Assembly (NCBI RefSeq): GCF_020921035.1
Contig: NC_063150.1
Coordinates: forward strand, 35,883,826 to 35,947,825
DNA from: Rhodamnia argentea
Taxonomy: Eukaryota > Streptophyta > Magnoliopsida > Myrtales > Myrtaceae
Direction: 5' to 3'
DNA: 64,000 bases
Shown: piece by piece, positions 23,564 to 35,674 of the stretch
Position numbering within the stretch: position 1 is the first letter of the stretch
Layout: every line of letters begins with the position of its first letter
Notes under the pieces: generated by a model
What the model saw: the letters and a program-made list of their open reading frames with translations, nothing else
What the model was told of the DNA's origin: nothing
The model's database searches: none
Translations under genes and position numbers: made by a program

Positions 23564-26500
23564 ATGGTGGGATTCACCTGCTCTGGGTCAATCCAGCTGA
23601 GAGACGCAATGGGAAGTTCAGACGATAATCTCGACATCAAACACAGATTGTCATTATCAAAGTGAGTGAATTCTTCATTCAAGTATCAGATTTTGTTCCA
23701 TTAAATCCATGGGGGAGCTTACTGACACAGAAAGCTTCATTTAAAACGTTGAAGTCCCTGAAACCTGAATTTTAATGGCATAAGCTACGCAATTCTAGTT
23801 TTGACATCTAGATCAAATACTTCAAATGGTAATGCTATGTAAAATTCCAACATGTTCTGGTTGCAATTGCTAACTCAATGTGAACTTCTATAGCAGCCTT
23901 AGAGAAAGAAAGCCTCCTTATAAGAGTCACAGTCTGCTTCTACCTACTTATGAAGTACACCAATGTCTTTTTCATGAAGAATGTAGATCGAAATTCATCC
24001 CAGACAAACACTGCTGCTTAGTTTTGCGCAATGTACATGTCGGTATAATGTCGCCAAAAATCTGATCACATGCTCAAGGAAATTCTTCCGCGAGCCGTTT
24101 AGTTGAAAACCGATTGGTCAACAATCTAGAAAAGCAGCTGGTGCAGCAATTTGCTACTCATGTGCAAATAGTTCGGCTTTAGGATTAGAAAACAATCGTA
24201 GTCTCGAAATATCAGTAAAAGCTCATAACTTTTACAGGTTCATACTTCAAACCATGCAATTTGAAACAAAAAATTTGTCTGCCAATGTACTTAGTATCCA
24301 TCTGTTGTGACTAAAGATAGACTAAAACTTCAATTTACTTCACGAACATTTTTCCATATGTGCTACATCTATCGCACAAATTATCCATAATTCTGTGAAG
24401 CTGCTTGGAATCACATGCCACTTTGGTATACTTTCTCGTTTCTTTTGTTTGCTGACCCGTTCGCCAATGTCTACTTGAATCAGTGAAGAAATACACAAGA
24501 GGAAACTGCAGCGGAGTAAACCCAAAGGAATCAACAAATCTTTCCAGTTGCCCCTCCAATATAAGAGCGCAAACTGCAAGTTCTCTTCATTGAAATTCCT
24601 CCTTGCTATTACTATATTCGGCACGTTGGCAACAATCCTCTACCGTCCCGAAGCTTATAATGGTGAAAGTCTGTCATCTTCCACAATTCGGTAAGAAATA
24701 AGTCAAACACATGCAGTGTTCATATGTTGCTTGATGTACAAACACTTGGACAGGCATCTCAATTTCTTGCTCGTGTGCAGGCAGAAAGCATAACTTTCTT
24801 TGTTCTGTTGCTTTCAGGCCAAGTTTTGTCAACAGATGGATATGGGGCGGATCAGACCCGCGATACATGTCGCATTTGGACATAGATTGGGAGGATATAA
24901 GAGACGTAACAGACAGCCTAAATGGGAAAAACGACTATCGCGGAATCGGCCTTTTAAACTTCAACGACAGCGAGAACGCATATTGGAAGCAGCTTTTTCC
25001 CAGAGCTAATCCCATTGTTCTGCCCCTGGAATATGCTGCCAAAAGCATCACCTGGGATTCGTTATACCCAGAGTGGATCGACGAGGAAGAAGAAACTGAA
25101 GTACCCATCTGCCCGAACCTACCGCGCATCAAACCACCAGCTGTGCGGCTTGATCTGATCGCCGTGAAACTACCATGTAGGGACGAGGGCAATTGGTCGA
25201 GAGATGTGGCGAGGCTCCACTTGCAGCTCACGGCGGCACGGCTCGTGTCGTCGGCCAAAGGGAGCTATCCAGTGCATGTCCTCTTCGTCACTAACTGCTT
25301 TCCAACACCCAACTTGTTCACCTGCAAAGAGCTTGTCGTGAAGATAGGCAATGTTTGGCTTTACAGGCCAAATCTGAGTGTCCTGAGAGAGAAGTTGCAG
25401 CTCCCTGTTGGGTCTTGTGAACTTGCTCTTCCCCTCAATGTCAGAGGTTAGTTCTATAGCAATCTCTCTCTCGCTCTCGCTCTTACATTACCATATGTGA
25501 TGACACAAGTCCGATTTCTTGCAAATAGAGCGGGTTTACACGGGAGATGCACGCCGAGAAGCTTATGCGACCATCCTTCACTCTGCTCATGTATACGTCT
25601 GTGGGGCGATAGCGGCGGCTCAAAGCATACGAATGGCTGGTTCGACCCGTGACCTCGTGATACTCGTGGACGATACCATCAGCAACTACCACAGGAGCGG
25701 TCTGGAGGCGGCTGGTTGGAAGATCCGCACAATACAGCGGATCAGGAACCCAAAGGCCGAGAAAGACGCCTACAACGAGTGGAACTACAGCAAGTTCCGG
25801 TTGTGGCAGCTGACCGACTATGACAAGATCATATTCATCGACGCTGACTTGCTCATCCTCCGAAACATCGATTTCCTCTTCGCAATGCCCGAGATATCGG
25901 CAACCGGGAACAATGGCACCCTATTCAACTCTGGTGTTATGGTGATTGAGCCTTCGAATTGCACGTTCAATCTTCTGATGAAGCACATCAATGAGATAGA
26001 GTCCTACAATGGCGGCGACCAAGGCTACTTGAACGAGATCTTCACGTGGTGGCACCGGATCCCAAGGCACATGAACTTCTTGAAGCACTTCTGGGTCGGC
26101 GACGAGGAAGAGAAGAAGCGGACGAAGACTCGGCTCTTCGGGGCCGAACCCTCGATCCTTTACGTGCTTCACTATCTAGGAGTGAAGCCGTGGCTTTGCT
26201 TCCGGGACTACGACTGCAACTGGAACGTCGACTTCTTCCAGGAGTTCGCCAGTAACGTCGCGCACGAGCGATGGTGGAAGGTGCACGACGCGATGCCGGA
26301 GGTCCTGAAGCAGTTCTGCATGTTGAACTCGAAGCAGAAGGCGCAGCTGGAGTGGGATCGGAGACAGGCAGAGGAGGCCAACTACTCGGACGGGCATTGG
26401 AAGATCAAAGTGGAGGACGCACGGTTGAGCAAGTGCATCGACAATCTGTGCGACTGGAAGAGCATGTTGCAACACTGGGGCGAGACGAACTGGACCGACG

Positions 26501-26631
26501 ACGAGTTCCTACCGCCCTCGCCTCCGGCGATATCTTCCAGCATCTCTCTCCCAGTTGTGAGTAACCGAGGGATGCTTTGCCTTTTTCGGGTCCATGCCAA
26601 ACTAAAGTTTCTTCACACGGAGTGTAGATGA
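23564..26631 (+). CDS. GUX: UDP-glucuronate:xylan alpha-glucuronosyltransferase (GUX/PGSIP family, GT8)
   Basis: Coding exons 23564-23661, 24484-24690, 24818-25446 and 25529-26631 join in phase to give 678 residues. The short cytosolic N-terminus is followed by one membrane anchor (about residues 66-86), as expected for a Golgi type II protein. The luminal part contains LDIDWEDI, LYPEWIDEEEETEVPICP and DEGNWSRDVARLHLQL. The GT8 catalytic domain begins about REAYATILHSAHVYVCGA, with the metal-binding DxD as Asp416/Asp418 in IIFIDADLLIL, then LFNSGVMVIEPS, YNGGDQGYLNE and HYLGVKPWLC. Family members add glucuronic acid side chains to secondary-wall xylan; the exact paralogue (GUX1-, 2- or 3-type) I cannot decide. 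The start ATG follows directly on a splice acceptor. The last 25 or so residues after SISLPV are unlike the family, and a GTGAGT at 26,557-26,562 could be an additional donor, so the C-terminus is the least certain part. Confidence 0.95.
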
Positions 26632-26995
26632 GAGACCAATCTTCCTCCGGCGACCGGTTCGGTTCCAGTTTTCCTTTGCCGCCTCTTCCTATTGCATAAG
26701 GTGTCTGATAGAGACCCTCCTCGATTCTCCGAGATCGGATTTGATTGCGAATAACAACTGGAAGAAACAAATGTAACTTGGTTAGAAGAATCAAGGATGC
26801 CCGTTCATCTTGTCTCACAATGCTAGAAGAATCAAGCACCACTTCATCACTTTCTTTGTACTTCGTACCCGAAATTTAACGCTGCCCTTTATCATATAGA
26901 CCGCACGAGAAACATGAGGACGTACTCTGTTTTGGATGGAGCAGAGTCATTGATTTATGGTTATAAATCGTTAGTATGACTAGTGAGGCAACAAG
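26632..26995. other. GUX 3' flank and tRNA upstream region
   Basis: The GUX 3' UTR presumably lies in the first 200-300 bp. TTATAAAT near 26,961-26,968 and a CAA just before the tRNA (26,990-26,994) match the TATA-like and CAA motifs usual upstream of plant tRNA genes. Confidence 0.5.
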
Positions 26996-27067
26996 GGGTC
27001 CATAGCTCAGTGGTAGAGCATTTGACTGCAGATCAAGAGGTCACCGGTTCGAACCCGGTTGGGCCCT
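26996..27067 (+). tRNA. trnC-GCA: tRNA-Cys (GCA)
   Basis: A complete 72-nt cloverleaf without intron. The acceptor stem is GGGTCCA / TGGGCCC with a single T-G wobble. The D-arm with A box is TAGCTCAGTGG, the anticodon loop CTGCAGA (anticodon GCA) closes a TTTGA/TCAAG stem, and the T-arm is CCGGTTCGAACCCGG with B box GGTTCGAACCC. The discriminator base is T. A T-run shortly after the gene (TTTCATTTCTTTTTT) serves as the Pol III terminator. It is nuclear and probably functional, because every stem is intact. Confidence 0.97.
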
Positions 27068-27179
27068 TTCATTTCTTTTTTGTAGGCCTGCCCACATTAA
27101 TTACCCTATCCCTAGACGATAGACCTGTTTTTTCTCTCTCCTCCTTTTTGCTCTTCCCGAATAAAGAAGACCGCTCCTC

Positions 27180-27660
27180 CTCCCTCTCCCGGACGAGTTC
27201 AAAATTTTTGAATCTCTCGTTCCCTCTCTGCTCGATCGCTCGCTCCGTTAAGGGCCCTCGTTCCTGCGGACTGCTCCGGTGCTCAGCTCGCTTCTTGCTT
27301 CGGCCTCCGCTCCCGCCCTCTGCTCTGTCGCTCGAGGGCTCTTTGCTCCGATCCTAATTCCCATGGTCTGCTCCGGCGCTCAGCTCGCACTCTTCTCGGG
27401 CCTCTGCTCCCACCCTCTGCTCAGGCGCTCTCACTGCTCTAGCCTCAGCTCCCGCCCTCTGCTCCGTCGTTCCCGCGTTTTGCTTCGGCCCTCAGCTCGC
27501 TCTCTGCTCCGGCTCGCTGCTCCATCGCTCTAGGACTCTCAGCTCCGGCGCTCAGCTCTCACTCTGCTCCTACACTCACTCCTGCGCTCTGCTCCGACCC
27601 TCGCTCTGTCACTTGAGGACTCTTTACTCCGGCGCTCGCTCGCACTCTGCTGTATTTTGA
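27180..27660 (+). repeat. GC-rich degenerate short tandem repeat (CTCGCTCTGCTCCGG-like)
   Basis: About 480 bp are built from imperfect repeats of GCTC, CTCTGCTCCGGC and GCTCAGCTCGC words. Composition changes sharply against the AT-rich surroundings. ORFs through it are Leu/Arg/Ser-rich only because of the repeat. It could be a decayed transposon terminal region or a simple expansion; I see no protein family. Confidence 0.65.
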
Positions 27661-29903
27661 GAAAATGACTGTACTGTAACGCATCCATGTCTAACTCTTA
27701 TACTTTCTACAATCCGTTGCCAACTAAACTGTTAGTGGCTGCATTGCTAAGATTATTCTCTTGCTGGAGGTTTTCTAGGGAAAATATTCATTTATTTGGT
27801 GTTATCTCTATTAGGAAGTGCTTTGTTTTTTTTTTTGTTTCTGCTTCTTTATGGGATGCTAGATACGATTCCAGTGTGCGCGTCAACCGAGTTCAGAAAG
27901 ATGTTGCCTCTGCGCTGTTTTTTGCTGGTATGCTATCGTGAAGTACTTAGCACTGTAAGCGTGCCCACAAACTGTTAATGTTGGGTGCTGATCAGAATAT
28001 CAAAGAGCTCTGTTTTTGGGCACACATCCACTGTTTAATTAAAACGCAATGGAAAGCCCTCTTTCCTTGCTAATCACCTTTTCAAGTTTCGGATAGCTTT
28101 TAGGATGGCTTTTTGTAGTTGGAGGAGTACCCATACTCGGATCTCAAACCAGAATGCGAGGAATGTGGGGGAAGATGGAGAGCTCTTATGGTTCAATGAC
28201 GGCGTAAGGGTGGTCATTGGGGTCGGTCTTAGAGTTTGTCTTGGATGAGGAGTCAAACTGCTTGTTCAATCACATAATTTGTAGAAATCAGTTAACTAGT
28301 GTTGTAGAGATCCTCTCAAATATTACCCTTCGGTCACAATCAGTGTCCTCCACAAGCGATTCTAGAGTCGATTATGATGACCATGTGTGGTTCGAACACT
28401 GTCTCACCAAAGTAAACCCAGGTTGTGGACTCCACTCAGGTTGATCAATAGAAAAAGAGATGAACAGATGAAGCGCGCGAAACCGCATTTCATTCTAACT
28501 TCAGCCTCTTTTCCTAAACCTGTCATGTATTGATGGAAAAATAGAATACACTTGTTCAACAAAAGCAGATTTGAACACCCGTAGAAAATAATCTGCAACA
28601 ATCAATTGGAAAACTAAATGTCACTTGTTTTATGGTGGCCGCGTCCGAACTAAGCTCTGAAGATCGACCTTCTTCTACCCTCATCAAGCTTTCCCAACAA
28701 CACAAGACAAGAATTCTAACAAGCATAAAAAGATTTTTTTTTTTACATTATGGTGCGTCATTCTATCTTCACCATTCATCATGCAAGAATTTGATACACC
28801 TATACAAGAATGACATCTAAAGCAAGTTTACTAAAAAATGTACATGTATAAATATTATGTCAATAATTCCACGTCAACAAGTTTGAACTTGTACACTAAA
28901 ATGTTTCCATGGGATCTATTATGGTACTCAATATCTATCGACAACAAACCATTATCATTAGCATTGGAATAGTTTACTAAAATGAAACAAGGGATCTAAC
29001 ATGATTTGCAACATAAAGATTTCTGTTAATAATAAGCAACAAGAACCTACATAAATTAGAGTAACCACATTATAAGTGATAGCTCATTGCTAAGTTCATG
29101 AATTAGGCCATATTAGGTTCACGAATCCAATTACTTCCACTGAAATACTCGAACACAAAGCCCAAAAAAAAACCAAATCAATAATTATCTTTACTTCTTC
29201 TCCGCCATCGCTCTACTCTGAATGTATGTCGTCAGTAGTCATTTCGATAGTATTTGCGGACTATATTGTTCCGATCTGTCTATTCTTAGGTTGTCTCTAG
29301 TGATTTTTTTTGGCACTGCTCGAATCTCATTTAAAGACCTTTATACATGTCTTTCGGAATAAAAGGCCTTGAACAGAAATAAATTACTTATGGGCCTTCT
29401 GCAAGGGTATTAGATACTAACATTCGTGTCCACTCATCTAGGTACATTTTGCTCATGTCTACATCTCAATTATCATACAACCAGTATTAAAGACAAACTA
29501 TCCAGCGCGCACGAACGCGAACTTACGTGCCATCAGCCTGAACCTCGCAACAAGCGGTTGCAGTCACAGCTCGCCGGCGCGAACGGGGCAGCCCTCCACG
29601 CAGGCGAGCCCGAGCTAGCGCCGCAGCGAGAGGGGCCATAAACTTGCTTTTTTGTCTACCGTCCATGGATGGTAATTAAGCCCGTAGAAACTTTTAATGA
29701 AAATTAAAATAGAATTTGTGCAGTCGTCCACCTACGTGGGTGTCCATTTCATATTTTGCTGTTCCACTACCTATTTTTACCCATAAGATGTCTCTGACCA
29801 AAAAAACCATGAAGATGTCCAATTAAATCATATTGAAGAAGGTGGGAAGAATTCTCTCTAAAAATTACAAAACCTGCTTTGGAGAATGCTATAATTAATA
29901 GTA
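27661..29903. other. Intergenic DNA, nothing recognised apart from a GC island
   Basis: No recognisable gene. A CpG-rich island at about 29,515-29,640 (GCGCGCACGAACGCGAAC, CTCGCCGGCGCGAACGGGGC) stands out in AT-rich sequence, but its frame matches no family I know. Confidence 0.45.
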
Positions 29904-30461
29904 GTGTTAATACCACGAAAAATTCCAAATTGGTACACTTGTAACAAATTTATCCTATATAATTTTTTTAACCATAAATTTATCCCCCGTTATTTTTCGT
30001 TAAATTTTAACGTCAAATTGCTAAGTTAGAACCGAGTACACCTGTGAAAAATTAAATTCCTTAGTTTCCGTTAAACTCTTCAAGCGTAAATAAATTTTGA
30101 GTTGGATGACACGTGACAATTACCGAATGTACACATTTATAATTTTTACTCTCTATTTGTCATAAGCGTATGCAAATTATCGATTTGTGATTTTTTGTGG
30201 GTATTAATCCAATTTAACTAAAATAAACAAAGAATAAATTTGACACATATGTACCAATTTAGTTTTTTTGATAGCCAAAACAATTAATTTGGGATAAATT
30301 TATCACGGATATACCAATTTGAGGTTTTTGATTATCAAAAATACAATATAAGGTAAATTTATCATAAATATAACCAGTTAGGAGTTTTTTTGTGTCAAAA
30401 AATTGTTTGGTGTAACTTTATTACAGAAGTATCGGTTTTTGATTTTTCGTGATATTAACCC
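29904..30461. mobile_element. Foldback family 2, copy B, with 9-bp TSD
   Basis: A 558-bp foldback element. The left end GTGTTAATACCACGAAAAAT is matched by the inverted right end GGGTTAATATCACGAAAAAT. Arms carry repeated TGGTACACTTGTAACAAATT-type words. It is flanked by TTAATAGTA (29895-29903) and TTAATAATA (30462-30470), a 9-bp duplication with one change, again pointing to a Mutator-type target preference. Confidence 0.8.
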
Positions 30462-30661
30462 TTAATAATATGATCCAATATTAATGAAACACCGATATTT
30501 AATTTTATTAATGTTTTAATGCATATTAATTACGTTATAACCGACTCGCCCACGCCCTACTATATCTCACATTACAAACCTCCTACAAGCTCATGCCGAG
30601 ATTCTTACTACAAACACAACCACGTCTATTCCATCGTCCCCGACGTAATTTCGATTCACAG

Positions 30662-33019
30662 TTAAGAAGGGGACGACGACGACGGCGGAATCCAGTCGGT
30701 GCCCTGGATGAAGTTCTGCACGGAGTACTCATTCAAATGCTCCGCCGGGATGCGGCTGCTCCAGGAAACTCTCCCCGACAGGTCCGACCCGGGTCCTGAA
30801 TTCCCATACTCCCCGTAGTAAAGCGTCTTCAGGGCGAAATCCTGCCTGAAAGGCATCCATCCCTCCCGGGTTATGAGCTCTTCCATACGACATTGGATGA
30901 ACACCGTCCTGGAGTACTCCTTCCACGGCCTGCCCAAGAAGTTCTTGTGCACTTTAGGATTGCTGCGGTACAGCTCCATGTACCTCTCGGTGCCGTTGAT
31001 CGAGCAGCCATGGAAAACGAGGCCCGTCGACTGGGCGGGGTCCGTCCTCCCGCTGGCCGTGACCGCGTTGTTCTCGCCCTTCTCGGGGTTGACTTGCCGG
31101 GGCCGCACCAGGATCGTGCAGTCCTGGAACACCGCGGCGGCGTTCCCGAAGATGAAGTCCACGTTGCCCTCGATGCGGCAAGACTTGTAGAACTGGCGGA
31201 GAGAGTGGGCGTAGAGGGTGTCCTGATTGCCCAAGAACTCGCAGTCCTCGACCACCGACAGGTCGCTGTCCGATCTGAAGGCCACGGCTTGGTGGACGTC
31301 CGGACCGGCCGTGTTCTGGAACGTGATTCCACGGGCCATGAACCCGTCACCGAATACACCTGCGCATGTCGGAACAAATATCATGCCATAACTACACTTT
31401 CCTGTGAAGATTTACTACAATTTTTTCTTCAGCACAGAATCATATCCAGGAGCGACAGCCAATCATTGATCAAGTTGAGCAGATCAGAACAGTACATCAC
31501 CCCTAATTTCAATTTCCACAACGTAGGTGAAAGCAACAGGAGCAGACACATCCATCCACAACCACAAGTTTCAAAAGAAAAACAGTAGAAAAGATCGGTG
31601 AAGGAAGGCCCATAAAAGCGAATGGTCCACCAGGGAAAGTCACTCCAGAAACACTAGTCTCAAAAGCAGGACTCATTCCAGCTAGAAATAATGATTCACC
31701 ATCACATCTTCTTTTCTTTTGCTGCAATCTTTTTGTAATTCATTGCGCCACCACTTCAAACAACTTTTTTTTTTTACTGTTTTGCCACGCAACTTATCTT
31801 CTTTAGATCCTTCCACTAACTTGGTTAGACAAGGGCAAATGACACAAATAATTCTTAAATTAGCATACAGTATCATCCTAAACTTTCAATATAATTCAAA
31901 TTCAAAGATAATATTAAATATTTTCGTACAAGGAAGCAAATTACATGAATACGAATTAAAAATTCAGAAAGGCAGTTAAAATTTATATTTTATTCGTGTA
32001 AAGAGCAAGCCGACAAAATTAAAAGCCTCGGACAAACCGAGGACATGAAAAGAAAAGCAAAGCTTACCAACAGTAGCCGTATTGTAGGTGAAGATTCCAG
32101 GCATCGCCGCGTTCAGAGACCCTGTAATTACCGTCTTGCCCACGCCGTCGCCGACGAACACCACGTTCTTCTTCTCCAACGGGACCCTCACGATCTCCTC
32201 GTACACACCTTCCTCTATGTGGATCACGAACCTCCTCCCTCTCTCGCCGTTGTTCGGCGCCGCGTTCACGGCCTCCTGCACCGTCCGGTGACACCCCCGG
32301 CCGCCGCCCTTGCACACCGTCGCGTCCGCCGCCAGCCCCAGCGGCACCCCGCCGGGGAACCCCGAGGCGGGCCCTCGGCCGGGGCGGGATTCCCAGAACC
32401 CGGCCCGCTCGGTGGCGGGCGGGCTCCAGGAGCCCATCGCGGTCCCTCGAACGTCGTACGCGACGATCATGCTCAGGGCGTTGCTGGTGAGCGACATGAG
32501 GGTGTTCAGGTACGACATCGTCTGGTCCACCATCTTCGTTTCGTTCGAGTAGCTCAGCTCCGACCAGCAGTCGTACTGGTACTCCAGGGCCGCGCTCATG
32601 TACGCGCGGGAGTCCTTGATCCTGCCGCGCGGCAGCACCGCCACCGTCAACCCCATCCGGTGCTGCGACAGGGGGAGGATCTGGAGGCAGTTCTTGGAGT
32701 GGACGGTGAGGTTGAGGCTGCGGTGGCCGGAGGACGAGGCGAGGACGGACTTGACCATGGACTGGGCGGTGTTGAGGCCGTCGGAGGAGACGGCGACGGC
32801 GGCGAGGATGACGGAGAGGGGAGGGGAGGCGAGCTTGGAGCGAGAGAGGGAGGAGACGCAGAGGTCTTGGAATCTGGTGGCCCTGCAGGCCTGGGTGACC
32901 TGGGGTGGGACGAGAGAGAGGGAGGAGTGTGATGGATCTGTGAAACGTGGACGGTGGTCGACGGCAGTGGAGGTGGCGAAGAGGGCGAGGATGTGGAGGA
33001 GGAGGAGGAGGACCGCCAT
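30662..33019 (-). CDS. Pectinesterase/pectinesterase inhibitor (type-I PME, PME51-like)
   Basis: Two coding exons on the minus strand, 33019-32068 and 31359-30662, separated by a 708-bp GT-AG intron that splits a Gly codon; 549 residues. A signal peptide (about 1-19) is followed by a PMEI inhibitor domain with the four canonical cysteines (Cys45, Cys54, Cys111, Cys151). The CE8 pectin methylesterase domain starts about residue 240. Catalytic features are GVYEE, QAVAF (Gln341), Gln363 and Asp364 in GNQDTLYAH, Asp385 in NVDFIFG, and Arg461/Trp463 in [11 protein letters not shown]. The enzyme would demethylesterify cell-wall homogalacturonan after secretion. The linker between the domains has no clear RRLL/RKLL cleavage motif. 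Overall it reads closest to Arabidopsis PME51/PME64. A broken tandem copy lies at 42.6-44.5 kb on the same strand. Confidence 0.96.
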
Positions 33020-33162
33020 GGATGAGAGAGGATGGAGACGAAGGCCTGTGAATCAGTTGTGCGGTGTGGGCAGTGGCGAGTGTAGAGTAGACATTGAGCG
33101 GAGTGAACCTCGAAACTGTTTTCCGACCAAAAAAAAAAAAATACAAAAAGGAAAAGATGTTC

Positions 33163-33170
33163 CTTTTATA
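33163..33170 (-). promoter_or_regulatory. TATA box candidate of the intact pectinesterase gene
   Basis: On the minus strand TATAAAAG lies about 145 bp before the start codon at 33019, a normal spacing for a plant promoter with a 5' UTR of roughly 110 bp. The intervening CT/CA-rich sequence fits a leader. Confidence 0.6.
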
Positions 33171-33199
33171 ATGGGAAACGACGACAATGGTAGCTAAAT

Positions 33200-33620
33200 G
33201 TCGCTTTTAATTATTCCAACATGAACTTTAGATTGATGTGCGGTATGATCGATAACTTTTTAATTTATTTAATATAATCTCGAGATTTTTGGTACTTATT
33301 TAATTTAGTTTTTAAACTGTATGAAAATATTTAATCTTGTCCATGATCTTGATTTAATGGAACAACAATGTTAAAAAATTTACATATAGTTCGGGAGCTA
33401 TATCGAATATTTACTAAATATTTTGAGGTTATATTGAATAAATTAAAAATTCATGAGACCACATTATATATTAGATTAAAGTCCAAATATCATATTGAAC
33501 AAATTAAAAGTTCGGAGATAACATTACATATTAAGTCAAAGTTCATAAACTATTTGTGTAATTATATATGTCCACTTAACCAATGTCCAAAATACTTATT
33601 TAGCCTATTAAATAAAGATT
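33200..33620. repeat. Foldback family 3, copy A
   Basis: Degenerate inverted arms carry words such as TTTAATTTATTTAATATAATCTCGAGATTTT and, inverted, GAACAAATTAAAAGTTCGG.GATAACATTACATATTAAGTCAAAGTTCATAAACTA in short tandem units. The same vocabulary appears at 44,985-45,378, 57,115-57,262 and 58,640-58,900. I could not fix exact termini or a target duplication. Confidence 0.6.
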
Positions 33621-35416
33621 TATCTATTTTTCAAACAGTAATCATACGTGACATGGAACTTTTTGGTGCATTCGAAATGGCAACTTTTTTTTTTTTTTAA
33701 TTAATGCTTTTCTTCTGGGGTCGGTGTTGCTACGCTTTACTTATGGCGGGGTTCTGGCTCTTGGCGTTCATTATGCTTTGCTGGTTTCGCCGGCCACGCA
33801 AAGGACATTCATTTTTGCGGCTAAAAATTAGGTTAAATTTGGAGTTGAGGAGTCTAATCCAAGGCAGGCATAATGATCATTATGAGATGGCCGATCCATA
33901 GATTGACTAATGTCATCGTACAAAGCCTAAACCACAAGGGATTTGCACTTAGGGAGAGCCGGAGGTGCCACTATTGGTTTTGTGTTGGGCTGTTGTCGCT
34001 GCGTTTCGAGGTTATCATGGAGTGTCAATGAGTACCGGTATCGGAAAGGATGAGTACTGTTCTAGGATAGACCTTGGAATCGGACTGGACCGATCCTACC
34101 AAGCCGGGGTTCTTGTTCCGTTTTTAGGTATGGAACCAAACCGAACCGATCGGAGGAATCGGTCCCGACCAAAGAACCAGGTCGAGAAACCCGAATTTCC
34201 TCATTTTAGTTTTACCTTGCATTTTGTATTTTTTGTTATATCCGGCATCCACCCCTTGTAAATAAGGTGGTGTTTTACTTAATTTGTCCTTTCAAAGAAT
34301 GAAAAAAAAAAAATGAAACCACAAAATAAAGGAATTGGCCAGTTCGCGGATAGACCCCGAAATCAAATTGGGCAAACATGGTCGGGTTTAGAGTCTACAA
34401 GGTAGGTTTCAAGTTTTAAAAATTGGGAACTAATTCTGTTAGGGTAGGTTCTAGGTCTGAAAACAACCTATCCTAAAATAGCTCAACCGTGAATAACAAA
34501 GCCCATTTTCCCCAATTAAAAGAAAACCCAAGTTGGTGTCTTGGGCCTCCGACTAGACAATGTGGGACGGGCCGAGACGGGGGGGCGAGGCGAGGCAGGG
34601 CGGTGACCGAGAATGGGTTGTCTTCAGCCTGCAAGTTCGATCCTGCAAAAGAGCCCGCCTTGCTCAAGAAAAAGAATTGCACTCGCCGGTTATCATCACC
34701 TTAACAAGGAAAACAAACGAAGGTACTATGAATGCAAACACAAGAGCCGTGATCGCTCTCGCATTACAAATCATTCAGGTGTGGCTCGTTGCTACGTCCC
34801 AATCCCTATTGAGGTTGAAATTAGAATAAACTATTACGCTTAAGAGTCATTATCTATTATCAAGGCGCTTTTGCGAAATTTTTCCTTGAGCTTTCCAAAA
34901 GTATGAGCTTCTTTCACATGATTTCAAATGATTTAAAATTTTTAATTTGACATACTTGTGATGATCCTAATGTTAAAAGTATTGGGGTGTGGTTAATACT
35001 TCCCATCGACAAAAAAAAACGGGGATATCAAGGGGGCAGTATCCTCTGGACATCGGAGAGCTTTTATAGTTTAAGCTCATTTTTTTTTTATAGTTTGGGT
35101 TTGGACATATGAATAACTACTTGTTATATATATTTTTTTTCTTGTAATTGAGTAATGTAACGAAAGGTGCAATGTGCTAATTATAATAGAATCCTCTGCT
35201 AGACATAGCCCTCATTTAAGGGTGAATCGGAATAAATTTTATGTCGATTTTTCTTTCTCGCTTTATGCTTTACTTCGTTTGTAGTTTGTGCCGTAAATCC
35301 TAATAAAAAGTGCCGAGTGCCTCTTGCACATTAGTTTATGTTAATAAAAATAGTACTACCGCTTGTCGATATTATGTTTTTTTTTTTTTGTTACTTGTTA
35401 GCATCATAAGGGAGCA
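33621..35416. other. Intergenic repeat-derived DNA
   Basis: No recognised gene. The segment 34,040-34,200 and the one at 34,370-34,470 are rich in GGAACC/GGTTCC and TAGGTT words shared with repeats near 8.9, 50.2 and 60.3 kb. The ORF at 34,613-34,843 (76 codons, ending in an Arg/Tyr-rich segment) matches no family I know. Confidence 0.45.
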
Positions 35417-35419
35417 TTA

Positions 35420-35674
35420 GGGCGCACATGTTAACATTTTTGAAGTAGAATTTCCGCTCTAAAAGTGCTTCTGAAGTAGAAATATCTTTGGTAACATAGT
35501 TTCTAGGGCAAAAATCTGTTTAGTTATGGAACTTAATTTTTTATTTCTGCAGCATCCTTTTGCTTCAAAAGTAATTTTGAAACCACTTAAAGAGTAAAAA
35601 AAAAAAATCAACTTTTCTCCTAAAGCAAAAAAATTAACTTTTGCTTAGGAGCATAAGTGTTGCTATGAGCGCCC
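35420..35674. mobile_element. PIF/Harbinger (Tourist-like) MITE with TTA target duplication
   Basis: A 255-bp element with the left end GGGCGCACATGTTAACA and the inverted right end GGGCGCTCATAGCAACA. The arms carry GAAGTAGAATTTCCGCTC and AGTGCTTCTGAAGTAGAAAT motifs. TTA abuts both ends (35417-35419 and 35675-35677). A GGG/GGC-starting inverted repeat with a TWA duplication is the Tourist signature. It has no coding capacity. Confidence 0.8.

Noticed and set aside
23880..24065. 61-codon ORF within GUX intron 1
   Set aside because: It has no splice support or family similarity, and the surrounding exons join correctly without it.
32045..33197. Long ORFs (up to 360 codons) overlapping pectinesterase exon 1 in other frames and strand
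   Set aside because: GC-rich coding exon gives open shadow frames rich in Arg, Pro, Gly; the pectinesterase frame carries the domain motifs.
34613..34843. Possible ribosomal or organellar gene fragment (Lys/Arg/Tyr-rich ORF)
   Set aside because: I compared it mentally with plastid and mitochondrial rps14/rpl genes and found no convincing match.
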